Shown: positions 44,675-52,590 of the stretch, piece by piece
Layout of the letters: each line of letters starts with the position of its first letter
How positions within the stretch are numbered: position 1 is the first letter of the stretch
Assembly: GCF_002155685.1 (NCBI RefSeq)
Contig: NZ_MUYK01000004.1
Span: forward strand, 1-64,000
Length of the DNA stretch: 64,000 bases
Direction of reading: 5' to 3'
From: Erythrobacter colymbi
GTDB lineage: Bacteria; Pseudomonadota; Alphaproteobacteria; Sphingomonadales; Sphingomonadaceae
The notes under the pieces: generated by a model
Seen by the model: the letters and a program-made list of their open reading frames with translations, nothing else
Databases searched by the model: none
What the model was told of the DNA's origin: nothing
Made by a program: the position numbers and the translations under genes

Positions 44675-46267
44675 ATGGGAGAGACAGCAACACTGGCCGC
44701 AGAGTCTTTCTGCGACATCGTCCGCGAACACGCCCGCATGCAGGGCGATGTGATCGCCTTCAGCTACGCGGGCGAGGACATCAGCTTCGCCGAGATCGAC
44801 GAAGGCGCCGACCGCGTGGCCAATGGCCTTGTCGCGCTCGGGATCAAGCCGGGGGACCGCGTCGCCTTCCTCGGCAAGAACCACCCGCTCTATTTCGAGG
44901 CCTTCCTCGGCGCGAACCGCGTGGGCGCGGTGATGACGCCGGTGAACTGGCGGTTGGCCGCACCCGAAGTCGCCTATGTGCTCGACAATTCCTGTGCGCG
45001 CGTGGTGTTCGTGGGTGAGGGCTTTGCCGAGGTGCTCTCACAAATCCGTGCCAGTTGCCCGCATGTCGAACAGGTGATCGGCATCGACGCGCCGGATTTT
45101 GCCGGCACCGATTACCGCATCTGGCGCGACGGCTTCCCAGCCACGCCCCCCGCCCACCGCGTGAAGGCCGAGGACGATGCGCTCCAGCTCTACACCTCGG
45201 GCACCACCGGCAAGCCCAAGGGCGCGGTGATCACCCACGGCTCGCTGCTCTCCAGCCGTGATGCGACCGCGAGCGGCGAGGCGATGCGCAGCTGGCAGGA
45301 GCCGATCCCGGGCGATGTCACGCTGCTCGCCATGCCCTGCTTCCACATCAGCGGCACGGGCACCGGCATCGGCACGATGGTGGCGGGGACGAACTCCATC
45401 GTCCTGCCGGAGTATGATCCGACCAAGGCGCTCGACCTGATCGAGAATTTCAACATCTCGAAAATCTTCCTCGTGCCAGCCGCGCTCCAGATCCTGCTCA
45501 ATCACCCGCGCGTGGCCGAGGTCGATTTCTCGCGGCTGAAATATGTCACCTATGGCGCCTCGCCGATCCCGCTCGAACTGATGCGCGAGGCGATCCGGGT
45601 GATGGGCTGCGGCTTCGTGCAGATGTACGGCATGACCGAGACCAGCGGCACCATCGTCGCGCTCGATCCCGAAGACCATGTGCCCGAAGGCTCGGTGCGG
45701 ATGCGCTCGGTCGGCAAGCCGCTGGCAGGGGTCGAGATCAAGGTGATCGACGAGGCGGGCAACCCCGTCCCCGCCGGCACCGTGGGCGAGATCGCCACAC
45801 GCTCGAACAAGAACATGCGCGGGTACTGGAACAACCCCGATGCCACCGCCTCGACCATCGACGCGGAAGGCTGGCTGCGCACCGGAGACGCGGGCTATCT
45901 CGACGAGGACGGCTATCTCTACATCCACGACCGGGTGAAGGACATGATCATCTCCGGCGGCGAGAACGTCTACCCCGCCGAGGTCGAGAACGCGCTCTAT
46001 TCGCACCCCAAGGTCGCCGATGTCGCGGTGATCGGCGTGCCCGACCCCAAGTGGGGCGAGGCGGTGAAGGCCTGCGTCGTGGTGAAACCGGGCGAGAGCT
46101 TGAGCGAGGCGGAACTGATCGCTCACGCGAGGACGCTGATCGCGGGCTACAAGTGTCCCAAGTCGGTCGATTTCATTCCCGCCCTGCCACGCAACCCCTC
46201 GGGCAAGATCCTGCGCCGCGAACTGCGCGCGCCCTACTGGGTGGGCAAGGACCGGGCGGTGAACTGA
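44675..46267 (+). CDS. Acyl-CoA synthetase (ANL superfamily AMP-ligase)
   Basis: Up to 530 residues. The adenylation motifs are present in order: LYTSGTTGKPKGAVITH (about 170-186), YGMTETSG (about 320), GWLRTGDAGYLDEDGYLYIHDRVKDMI (about 400) and the terminal lysine in NPSGKILRRELR (about 513). It activates a carboxylic acid to its CoA thioester. The start is uncertain: the leader GGGAGAGA used by neighbouring genes lies inside the ATG-started frame (44677-44684), so an in-frame CTG at 44693 may be the real start. It is followed after one base by the VOC gene. Confidence 0.93.
   Translation: MGETATLAAESFCDIVREHARMQGDVIAFSYAGEDISFAEIDEGADRVANGLVALGIKPGDRVAFLGKNHPLYFEAFLGANRVGAVMTPVNWRLAAPEVAYVLDNSCARVVFVGEGFAEVLSQIRASCPHVEQVIGIDAPDFAGTDYRIWRDGFPATPPAHRVKAEDDALQLYTSGTTGKPKGAVITHGSLLSSRDATASGEAMRSWQEPIPGDVTLLAMPCFHISGTGTGIGTMVAGTNSIVLPEYDPTKALDLIENFNISKIFLVPAALQILLNHPRVAEVDFSRLKYVTYGASPIPLELMREAIRVMGCGFVQMYGMTETSGTIVALDPEDHVPEGSVRMRSVGKPLAGVEIKVIDEAGNPVPAGTVGEIATRSNKNMRGYWNNPDATASTIDAEGWLRTGDAGYLDEDGYLYIHDRVKDMIISGGENVYPAEVENALYSHPKVADVAVIGVPDPKWGEAVKACVVVKPGESLSEAELIAHARTLIAGYKCPKSVDFIPALPRNPSGKILRRELRAPYWVGKDRAVN
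44677..44684 (+). promoter_or_regulatory. Internal GGGAGAGA site that questions the ligase start
   Basis: The purine-rich leader that precedes many starts in this region falls two codons into the ATG-started ligase frame and 8 bases before an in-frame CTG. Either the ATG at 44675 is correct and this is coincidence, or translation begins at the CTG. Confidence 0.4.
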
Positions 46268-46268
46268 G

Positions 46269-46799
46269 GTGCTGCCGGGCGCGCTGCCGGTCCGCCAGCT
46301 AGCCTACAAGGTGAACGACCTTGAGGCGGCGATAAAGCGGCATCACCGGCAGTTCGGATCGGGGCCGTTCTTCGTCGCGCGGCACATCAAGCTCGCCTCC
46401 TCGCAGCACCGCGGGGTGGAGCAGCCCTTCGACCATTCGAGCGCCTATGGCCAATGGGGCGGGGTGATGGTCGAGCTGGTGGTGCAGCACAATCCCGAAC
46501 CCTCCGCGCTGCATGAGATGTTCGCATGGAATTCGGGCCGCGAGGGGCTGCATCACGCCGCGCTGTTCGTCGACGACCTGGCTGTCGCGATCGGACGGTT
46601 CACCGCCGACGGGATGCCGCTCGAACAGCTCTCGGTGACCGAGGGCGGCACGGCTTTCGCCTTCGTCGATGCGCGGCCGAGCTTCGGGCACATGTTCGAA
46701 CTCTACGAGCCGACGCCGCTGCTGACGGGGTTCTACGATATGGTCGCCAAGGCCGCGCAAGGCTGGGACGGGCGCGATCTGGTGCGGGAGTTGGGTTAG
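46269..46799 (+). CDS. VOC-family (glyoxalase-like) protein
   Basis: 176 residues with two beta-alpha-beta-beta-beta modules (about 5-75 and 90-160). The second opens GLHHAALFVDDLAVAIGRF, typical of the glyoxalase/extradiol-dioxygenase superfamily. The family includes isomerases and lactoylglutathione lyases; the metal ligands could not be assigned with certainty. The start is the GTG at 46269, one base after the ligase stop, so the genes are cotranscribed and the product probably acts on the same pathway. Confidence 0.78.
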   Translation: MLPGALPVRQLAYKVNDLEAAIKRHHRQFGSGPFFVARHIKLASSQHRGVEQPFDHSSAYGQWGGVMVELVVQHNPEPSALHEMFAWNSGREGLHHAALFVDDLAVAIGRFTADGMPLEQLSVTEGGTAFAFVDARPSFGHMFELYEPTPLLTGFYDMVAKAAQGWDGRDLVRELG

Positions 46800-46805
46800 C
46801 CTTTA

Positions 46806-46886
46806 CCCCTCCCAGGGCTTGACTCGGGGCCCCGCTCTCTTCGGGCGACAAAGGAAGCTGGGCCCCGGGTCAAGCCCGGGGAGGGG
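46806..46886. repeat. Intergenic inverted repeat, family 4
   Basis: About 81 bases with ends CCCCTCCCAGGGCTTGACTC and GGTCAAGCCCGGGGAGGGG, and inner GGGGCCCCGC/GCTGGGCCCC blocks. It lies between the convergent VOC and CMD-fold genes, where it may also terminate both. Confidence 0.82.
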
Positions 46887-46895
46887 AGAAAAAAA

Positions 46896-47261
46896 TCAAA
46901 CTCCCGCCAACCGAGGCAAATCCACCAGCGCAGCGCGGCACTCGGCATCGGCGAGCGCGGCGAGCACCGAGAACGCCACAAAACCCGCCTCGCCAAGATG
47001 CGCCACAACCGCCGCGGCCTCGGCATCGCTGATCGCCGTGTGCTCGAACGGCATCCGGCGGGCATAGGCGAGCACCGTGCGGGTGCCTGCGTCGAGGCCG
47101 CTCTCGTCGGGCGCGGCGCCCATGCCGTGAACTGCCGCCACCGCCTGCCGCACCAGCGCTACCAGCGCGGGGTCGAGCGCGGCTTCGGTCTTCGCGGAGA
47201 AATCGGCGTAGTGGCTGGCGAGCACCGGATCGGCGGCCAGCGCGGCGCAGACGGCGCTCAT
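46896..47261 (-). CDS. AhpD/CMD-fold half-protein without the CxxC
   Basis: 121 residues, all-helical and alanine-rich. The pattern LVRQAVAAVHG...ISDAEAAAVVAHLGEAGFVAFSVLAALAD resembles the carboxymuconolactone-decarboxylase fold, but the redox CxxC is missing. It overlaps the stop of the neighbouring CMD protein as ATGA, so the two could form a heteromer in which this subunit is non-catalytic. The family call rests on pattern only. Confidence 0.6.
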   Translation of the reverse strand: MSAVCAALAADPVLASHYADFSAKTEAALDPALVALVRQAVAAVHGMGAAPDESGLDAGTRTVLAYARRMPFEHTAISDAEAAAVVAHLGEAGFVAFSVLAALADAECRAALVDLPRLAGV

Positions 47262-47791
47262 TCCGCCGCCTCCAGCACCGCAGGGGTCGGCAGCACGGTG
47301 CGGTCCATCTGTTCCGGCTCCAGCCCCATGGTGATCAGCGCCTTGGCTAGCGCGAGGAACAGCGTCACCCCGAGGCCGAGCTCGGCGATCTGCGCCGGCG
47401 TCAGGTGGCGCTGCAAGGCCGCGCGCGCATCGCCGTTCAGCAATTCGGGATCGTGGATCAGCGCGTCGGTGAACTTCAGCGCGGCCTTCTCGGCATCGGT
47501 GAGCTTTGCGCTGGTCTCGTAGCCGTCGGTGATGTCATCCACCACCTCCTCGCCGAGGCCCTGCCCCAGCGCCTTGTCGAAGCGGACGTTGCGGCAGAAG
47601 CCACACTCCGTGACGCGCGCGTTCCTCATCCGCGCGACCTCCTTGATCCGCGCCGAGAGCACATCGGAGCCCCAGAACCGGCCATAGAGCGCGAAGAAGC
47701 TCTCGGCGATGGCTGGCTGGTGGGCGAGCACCGAGCCGAAATGCGGCGGCTCTCCGGCAATCGCGGATGATACGCGGGGGATGGTCGACAT
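47258..47791 (-). CDS. Carboxymuconolactone-decarboxylase-family protein (AhpD-like)
   Basis: 177 residues. The CMD core is IKEVARMRNARVTECGFCRNVRF (about 49-71), with the redox pair Cys64-x-x-Cys67. Such proteins are peroxidase-type or lactone decarboxylases and are frequent in sphingomonad catabolic clusters. The ATG at 47791 was chosen for its AAAGGAGAGG site; the frame continues upstream without a better start. It diverges from a SnoaL gene and is coupled to the CxxC-less partner downstream. Confidence 0.85.
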   Translation of the reverse strand: MSTIPRVSSAIAGEPPHFGSVLAHQPAIAESFFALYGRFWGSDVLSARIKEVARMRNARVTECGFCRNVRFDKALGQGLGEEVVDDITDGYETSAKLTDAEKAALKFTDALIHDPELLNGDARAALQRHLTPAQIAELGLGVTLFLALAKALITMGLEPEQMDRTVLPTPAVLEAAE

Positions 47792-47839
47792 GGTGCCTCT
47801 CCTTTGGCCGCGAGGATACCGCAGGGTGCCGCTACGCAA

Positions 47840-47854
47840 CCCTCGCCATTTTCG
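47840..47854 (-). promoter_or_regulatory. Weak match to the divergent-region motif
   Basis: CGAAAATGGCGAGGG on the minus strand, at the middle of the divergent region 47792-47912 and 63 bases from the CMD start. Confidence 0.25.
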
Positions 47855-47912
47855 CAGGGGCGGGCGCGCGGGCGCGCGTGGCAGATTGCGCGAAACATCG
47901 AGGGAGAGACCC

Positions 47913-48266
47913 ATGCCCGGCCAAGCACAGCGCGTGATCGAGGACTTCTGGCGCATCCAGGACAGCGGCGACTACACCAAGCTGGTAGATCTCTTCGCTG
48001 AAGACGCCTTCCTCGAAGACCCGATCTGGGGGCAATACCGCGGGCGCGAGGCGATCATGGGCTTCATGACGACGATGGTGAAGGAGATGGGCGACCGCAA
48101 GGTCCACTTCACCGTGGACGAAATCTGCGGTGACGATCACGCTGCCTGGGCGCGCTGGACGATGCACATGGAAGGCCACGCCCCGCGCGGCGGCTGCGGC
48201 ATCTACAAGGTCGAGGGCGGCAAGCTCACCTATTACCGCGATTATATGGACCCGGCGGCAGAGTAA
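47913..48266 (+). CDS. SnoaL-like (ketosteroid-isomerase-fold) protein
   Basis: 117 residues, a single NTF2-like domain: RVIEDFWRIQDSGDYTKLVDLFAEDAFLEDPIWGQYRGREAI, then beta strands ending YKVEGGKLTYYRDYMDP. This is close to the SnoaL-like limonene-epoxide-hydrolase/isomerase type. Single gene with the leader GAGGGAGAGACCC before its ATG. It diverges from the CMD gene and is followed by a family 2 repeat. Confidence 0.83.
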   Translation: MPGQAQRVIEDFWRIQDSGDYTKLVDLFAEDAFLEDPIWGQYRGREAIMGFMTTMVKEMGDRKVHFTVDEICGDDHAAWARWTMHMEGHAPRGGCGIYKVEGGKLTYYRDYMDPAAE

Positions 48267-48271
48267 TTCCT

Positions 48272-48370
48272 CGTCATTGCGAGGAGCGTAGCGACGAAGT
48301 AACCCATGACCTGAGCGTGCGGCAAGCGGTCGGTCCATGGGTTGCCGCGGCCTTCGGCCTCGCAATGACG
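48272..48370. repeat. Intergenic inverted repeat, family 2 (copy b)
   Basis: About 99 bases with ends CGTCATTGCGAGGAGCG and CCTCGCAATGACG, between the convergent SnoaL genes at 47913 and 48381. Confidence 0.88.
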
Positions 48371-48380
48371 AAGGTATGCA

Positions 48381-48902
48381 TCACATCGCTCGGTAATCCG
48401 GGTGCCCGCTCTCCCTCAGATCGAGCATCGGCAACGGAAACGCCGCGTTGGGCGAGGCGTCGGGCTGGTCGGGCATCGGCATGGTCCAGTCCATGATGTA
48501 GCGGCGGCTGGCGATACGCCACTCGTCGCCGCGCTTCTCGTAGGTGTCGAGATAGCGCCCGCCATACATGTTGCCCTTGTAGGGCTCGCTCTCGTCCTCC
48601 CGCCGGAAGCCGAGCGCGACGCCGTAGCACTCGCCCTCCGCCGTGGTCGCGCTGGTGAGCTTCACCGACAGCGGCGCGAGCATGTGCCAGCGGCGGCCCG
48701 TGGAGCGTTCCACGGCCATCACCACCGGCACGAACTCCGCCGCGGTGCCAGTGAAGAAGCCATAGTCGATCGCCGCGTCGGGCCAGTAGCACCCCGCCTG
48801 CCCCTCGTCGTCAAGCCAGTCCAATGTGCGCGAATAGCGCGCGATGAGATCATGGATCGCCTGCCGGTCGAGCAGCTCCTGCACCTTGGCTTCGAGGTTC
48901 AT
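48381..48902 (-). CDS. SnoaL-like (ketosteroid-isomerase-fold) protein
   Basis: 173 residues, an NTF2-like domain beginning ELLDRQAIHDLIARYSRTLDWLDDEG (about 9-34) and ending KRGDEWRIASRRYIMDWT. The ATG at 48902 overlaps the upstream ABM-fold gene's stop as ATGA. It is the last gene of a three-gene operon led by a P450, so it may isomerise or dehydrate a P450-derived product. Confidence 0.83.
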   Translation of the reverse strand: MNLEAKVQELLDRQAIHDLIARYSRTLDWLDDEGQAGCYWPDAAIDYGFFTGTAAEFVPVVMAVERSTGRRWHMLAPLSVKLTSATTAEGECYGVALGFRREDESEPYKGNMYGGRYLDTYEKRGDEWRIASRRYIMDWTMPMPDQPDASPNAAFPLPMLDLRESGHPDYRAM

Positions 48903-49300
48903 GCGCGCGCCCCCCACCATGCGGGGATGGAGAGCGGGAAGCGCTCCTGCGCGGTCTTCATCGCCTCGCTCGCATCCTCAGGGAGCGCCGGATCGCTCGT
49001 ATGCGGCAGCCCTCCCCCCGCGCCTTCGACCGGATCGATGTATTCGAGCGTGATCCCCGCCAGCACGTCTGCGAAATCGTGGCCTTCGTGATGGTCGCTC
49101 ATCTGGTGGTGGTAGAAGGCCCACTTGTCCCTGAAGCTCAGCAGGCAGTAGTACGAAAGCGGCTCCTGCCCCTTCCAGTATTCGTAGCGGATCACGCCTT
49201 CCTCTGTGCCGAAGGTGTGGTGGACCATGTCGCGCATGATCGCCTCCCACTTATCCTCCTTGCCGGGCTGGATCTTGATGTGCGCGAGCAGGCTGGCCAT
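48899..49300 (-). CDS. ABM-fold (antibiotic-biosynthesis-monooxygenase-like) protein
   Basis: 133 residues. The ferredoxin-like ABM fold is indicated by LLAHIKIQPGKEDKWEAIMRDMVHHTFGTEEGVIRYEYWKG and the later CLLSFRDKWAFYHHQMSDHHEGHDF. ABM proteins include cofactor-free monooxygenases and heme-degrading enzymes. The ATG at 49300 shares one base with the P450 stop (TGATG), and its stop overlaps the SnoaL start. A second ABM gene also neighbours a SnoaL gene at 57740-58496. Confidence 0.8.
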   Translation of the reverse strand: MASLLAHIKIQPGKEDKWEAIMRDMVHHTFGTEEGVIRYEYWKGQEPLSYYCLLSFRDKWAFYHHQMSDHHEGHDFADVLAGITLEYIDPVEGAGGGLPHTSDPALPEDASEAMKTAQERFPLSIPAWWGARA

Positions 49301-50610
49301 CAGGGTGTCTCCGTGGGTGTCAGGTTCAAGAGCAGCCGGTAGATGCCGAGCATGATTCCGCCCTGATGGCGGAAGTCGTTGCCCGGCGCGTAGGTCAGGT
49401 CGGCGAAGGCATCGCAGAGCTTCTCCCACGCGATCATCTGTTCCAATCGCGAGATATTGGAGCCGGGGCACGAGCGCGGGCCCTGGCTGAAGGCGAGGTG
49501 GCGGGTCGCGGCCTTCCGATCCAGCTTGAGGTCGAGCGGGTCCTCGAATTCGTCGGCGTCGATATTGGCGGCCGCCCACCTCAGGTGGAGCATCGAGCCG
49601 GCGGGGACCTCGACGCCCTGAAACACCTCGTCGCGCGCGCAGATGCGGGTCGAGAGCCCCTGCGTGGGGGAGCGCAGCCGCATCCCTTCCTCGATGAAGG
49701 TGCGGATCGCGCTGCGATCCCCGCGCAATGTGGCGAACATCCCCGGCCGCTCGCACAGCAATTGTGCCTGCTCCGCCAGCGCATATTGCGTCGTCTCCAG
49801 CCCGCCGATCACCATCGCGTAGACCACGCCGTTGATCTCGTCGTCGGTGAGCTTGCGGCCCAAGGCTTGATATTCGACCTGCGTGAGGAAGCTCACCATG
49901 TCGTCCTGCGGGCGGGCGCGTTTCTGCCGCGTCTGCTCCGCCACATATTCCTTCATCCCCGCCAGCAGCCGGAATTTTTCCGCAGACTGCTCAGGCGTGA
50001 GGATGTTCTTGTGGGTCGTCCCGATCACGTAGGACATGACCTGCGCATTGCCCCATTGCTCGAGGCGCGGGATGTCCTCCTGCGGGAAGCCCAGCACGCT
50101 CGCCATCACCCGCTGCGGCAGGGGCCGGGCGAAATCTGCGACGAAATCAACCGGCTCGCCCGCGCGGGCCTTCGCCAGCAGCCCTGCGACCAGGTCATCG
50201 ACATGCCCCGCGATCATCCCGGCATGGCGCGTGCAGCCGGGACCGACCCACGGATCGGTCAGCTCCTTGCGATGCGCGCGCCACAGCTCGGGATCAGGGC
50301 GCAGCGAGACGATGCTCGCCACCATCGCGTCGATATCGGGGATGTGGCTCGGCATCTCGCCCGAAGCCAAGATATGCGCAACAAGCAGCGAGAGCGTGGG
50401 CGGGAAGCGGTCCCAGTCCATCACCACGCGGCGCACATCCTCGTACTTGGTGAGGACGAAGGCATCGGTGCCCGGGGTCAGCCCCTCGCCGGGAAGGCGC
50501 TGGACGGGGGCCTCCTCGTGCAGGATCGCATAGGCCGCGTACCAATGCTCCTGCGCGCCCGGAGCGAACAGGTCGACATCGGCCAAGGTGCGGGGTGCTT
50601 CCGCCTGCAA
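49300..50610 (-). CDS. Cytochrome P450 (operon 1)
   Basis: 436 residues, a soluble bacterial class P450. The heme-thiolate Cys381 is in FSQGPRSCPGS, the oxygen-activating I-helix motif GGLETT is at 269-274, and the K-helix ExxR is Glu308-Arg311. It is the first gene of a leftward operon with ABM-fold and SnoaL-like genes. The start is a TTG at 50610, supported by GGGAGAGG five bases upstream (50616-50623 on the minus strand). No ferredoxin is encoded nearby. Substrate unknown. Confidence 0.93.
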   Translation of the reverse strand: MQAEAPRTLADVDLFAPGAQEHWYAAYAILHEEAPVQRLPGEGLTPGTDAFVLTKYEDVRRVVMDWDRFPPTLSLLVAHILASGEMPSHIPDIDAMVASIVSLRPDPELWRAHRKELTDPWVGPGCTRHAGMIAGHVDDLVAGLLAKARAGEPVDFVADFARPLPQRVMASVLGFPQEDIPRLEQWGNAQVMSYVIGTTHKNILTPEQSAEKFRLLAGMKEYVAEQTRQKRARPQDDMVSFLTQVEYQALGRKLTDDEINGVVYAMVIGGLETTQYALAEQAQLLCERPGMFATLRGDRSAIRTFIEEGMRLRSPTQGLSTRICARDEVFQGVEVPAGSMLHLRWAAANIDADEFEDPLDLKLDRKAATRHLAFSQGPRSCPGSNISRLEQMIAWEKLCDAFADLTYAPGNDFRHQGGIMLGIYRLLLNLTPTETP

Positions 50611-50615
50611 ATCCG

Positions 50616-50623
50616 CCTCTCCC
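50616..50623 (-). promoter_or_regulatory. Ribosome-binding site supporting a TTG start
   Basis: GGGAGAGG on the minus strand, five bases before the TTG at 50610. No ATG or GTG lies at usable spacing, so this site fixes the P450 start. Confidence 0.65.
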
Positions 50624-50703
50624 GTTGCGGGGCGCCTCGCTTAGCGAATCCGCCAATTGCTGATGCGGGGGTTGTCCCCCAGCCTCGACCCTACGGAAAC
50701 GGG

Positions 50704-50718
50704 CGAAAATGCCAGTGC
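50704..50718 (+). promoter_or_regulatory. Weak match to the divergent-region motif
   Basis: CGAAAATGCCAGTGC between the two divergent P450 operons, 34 bases before the GTG of the CMD gene. It is closer to the start than the strong copies are. Confidence 0.25.
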
Positions 50719-50737
50719 CGAAAGGGGAGAGAGACCT

Positions 50738-51325
50738 GTGAGCCGTATCGAGAAGCTTCCCCCTGACCAGTGGGACGCGCGCCTAGTCGCCGCGATCCAG
50801 CCGGACAATCTCACCGATCTGGAGCAGGGCCTCACCCGCTACTTCGCCCATTGTCCGGAGCAAGCACTGGGGCTGATGGGCTTCGGCGGGGCGCTGAAGC
50901 GCAATCGCTCCCTGCCCGAACGGCTGGTGGAGCTGGTGCGGCTAAGGGTTGCCTTCTTCAACCAGTGCCGCAGCTGCATGGCGATCCGCTATTCGGACGC
51001 GGTGGCGGACGGGGTGACCGAAGGGCTGGTGTGCTCATTGGAGCGCCCGCAGGAGGCAGAGAACCTCACGGCGGCGGAGAAAGCCGCGATCCGTTACGGC
51101 GAGCTGATGGCGACCGATCACCTTGCGATCAATGACGCGGTCTATGCCGACCTGCGGCAGCACTTCACCGAAGCGCAGATCGTGGAGCTCGGCATGACGG
51201 TCGCCTTCTTCGTCGGCTTCGGGCGGCTGGCGGCGACCTATCACATGGTCGAGGAACTGCCCGAGGCGTTCAAGACCGCCGAGACCATCGCCCCGTGGGG
51301 TGCCGACAAGATCGAGGTGCGCTGA
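50738..51325 (+). CDS. Carboxymuconolactone-decarboxylase-family protein
   Basis: 195 residues, CMD fold with the redox Cys pair in LVRLRVAFFNQCRSCMAIRYSD (Cys85-x-x-Cys88) and a second helical half ending FGRLAATYHMVEELP. The start is the GTG at 50738, with AAAGGGGAGAGAG just before it. It is the first gene of a rightward operon: the next gene (P450) shares one base with its stop (TGATG). Its role beside a P450 and a Rieske oxygenase is unknown; peroxide handling or a lactone step are options. Confidence 0.85.
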   Translation: MSRIEKLPPDQWDARLVAAIQPDNLTDLEQGLTRYFAHCPEQALGLMGFGGALKRNRSLPERLVELVRLRVAFFNQCRSCMAIRYSDAVADGVTEGLVCSLERPQEAENLTAAEKAAIRYGELMATDHLAINDAVYADLRQHFTEAQIVELGMTVAFFVGFGRLAATYHMVEELPEAFKTAETIAPWGADKIEVR

Positions 51326-52590
51326 TGAACAGCCAGCCCCAGATCAACCTCTTCGACCCCGCGCTCCAGCAGTGCCCCTACGATGCCTACAAGACCCTGC
51401 GCGACGAGGCCCCGGTCTACAACATCCCCGGCACGCAGATCTACGTCGTCAGCCGCTATGACCATGTGCGCGAGGTGCTGATGGATCCGCAGCGTTTCCC
51501 CTCGACCGCGCTGAGCGAGCTGATGCGCGCCTCGCCCGTCGATATGGAGCGCGGGCGCAAGGTCGCCGAGCGGTTCCGCGAGAAGGGTTGGCTCCCCGCC
51601 CCCACCCTCGCCGGGCGCGACGATCCGAACCACAAACAGATGCGCGCGATGTTCAACGAGGCGTTCAAGCCTAGCCGCATCAAGGAAATCGACCCGCGCG
51701 TCAAAACCCTCGCTTATGAACTGATCGATGAATTTATCGCTGACGGTAAGTGCGACTGGGTGCGCCAGTTCTGCGTGCCCCTCCCCCTCTTCATCATCGG
51801 CGAGCAAATGGGCGCAAAGCGCGAGGACATGTGGCGGATCAAGGGCTGGACCGACGCCTTCTTCCACCGCATCTCGCTGATGCTGCCCGAGGACAAGCAT
51901 CTGGAGATGGTCGACCGCGAGATCGAGGCGCAGCACTACTTCCAGCCGATCTTCGAACGCCTGCGCGAGGAGCCGGATGGCTCGCTGATCTCCGTGCTGG
52001 TCAACACCGTGATCGAAGGCTGGGGCCGTCCGCTCAATGACGAGGAGCTCCACGCCGAGATGATGGCCGACACCTTCGTCGGCGGCTCGGAAACCACCAC
52101 CAACGCGCTCGCGGCGGGGATGAAGCTGCTGATCGAGAACAAGGACGTCTGGGCGAAGCTCAAGTCCGATCCCGAGCGCTACATGCGCAACTTCGTCGAG
52201 GAGGTGCTGCGGCTCGAAAGCCCGGTGCAATCGCTGATGCGCTTCACCCACAAGGATGTGGAACTGGACGGGGTGACGATCCCCGCAGGTTCGGTCGTCA
52301 ATGTCCGATACGGCGCGGCGAACCGGGATGAACGCTTCTTCGAATGCCCCGAGAAGCTTGACCTCGACCGGCCCAAGGCAGGCGCACACATGGCCTTCGG
52401 CTCGGGCACGCACCATTGCTTGGGCGCACCGCTCGCCCGGCGCGAGCTGACCTGGGGCTTTCAGGCGGTGGTCGACCGGTTCGAGGACATGGACTTTGCC
52501 GAAGGCGAGAACGACTTCAGCTACCACCCGCACTTCCTGCTGCGCTCGCTGAAGCAGCTCAACATCACCTTCCAGCCGAGGAAGCGCTGA
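51325..52590 (+). CDS. Cytochrome P450 (operon 2)
   Basis: 421 residues. The heme ligand Cys365 is in FGSGTHHCLGAPLARRE, the I-helix motif GGSETT is at 253-258, and ExxR is Glu293-Arg296. Soluble bacterial type, of the broad group that includes terpene and steroid hydroxylases; the precise family is not determinable here. It is coupled on both sides by TGATG overlaps, to the CMD gene upstream and the Rieske oxygenase downstream, so the two oxygenases are made together. Confidence 0.94.
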   Translation: MNSQPQINLFDPALQQCPYDAYKTLRDEAPVYNIPGTQIYVVSRYDHVREVLMDPQRFPSTALSELMRASPVDMERGRKVAERFREKGWLPAPTLAGRDDPNHKQMRAMFNEAFKPSRIKEIDPRVKTLAYELIDEFIADGKCDWVRQFCVPLPLFIIGEQMGAKREDMWRIKGWTDAFFHRISLMLPEDKHLEMVDREIEAQHYFQPIFERLREEPDGSLISVLVNTVIEGWGRPLNDEELHAEMMADTFVGGSETTTNALAAGMKLLIENKDVWAKLKSDPERYMRNFVEEVLRLESPVQSLMRFTHKDVELDGVTIPAGSVVNVRYGAANRDERFFECPEKLDLDRPKAGAHMAFGSGTHHCLGAPLARRELTWGFQAVVDRFEDMDFAEGENDFSYHPHFLLRSLKQLNITFQPRKR

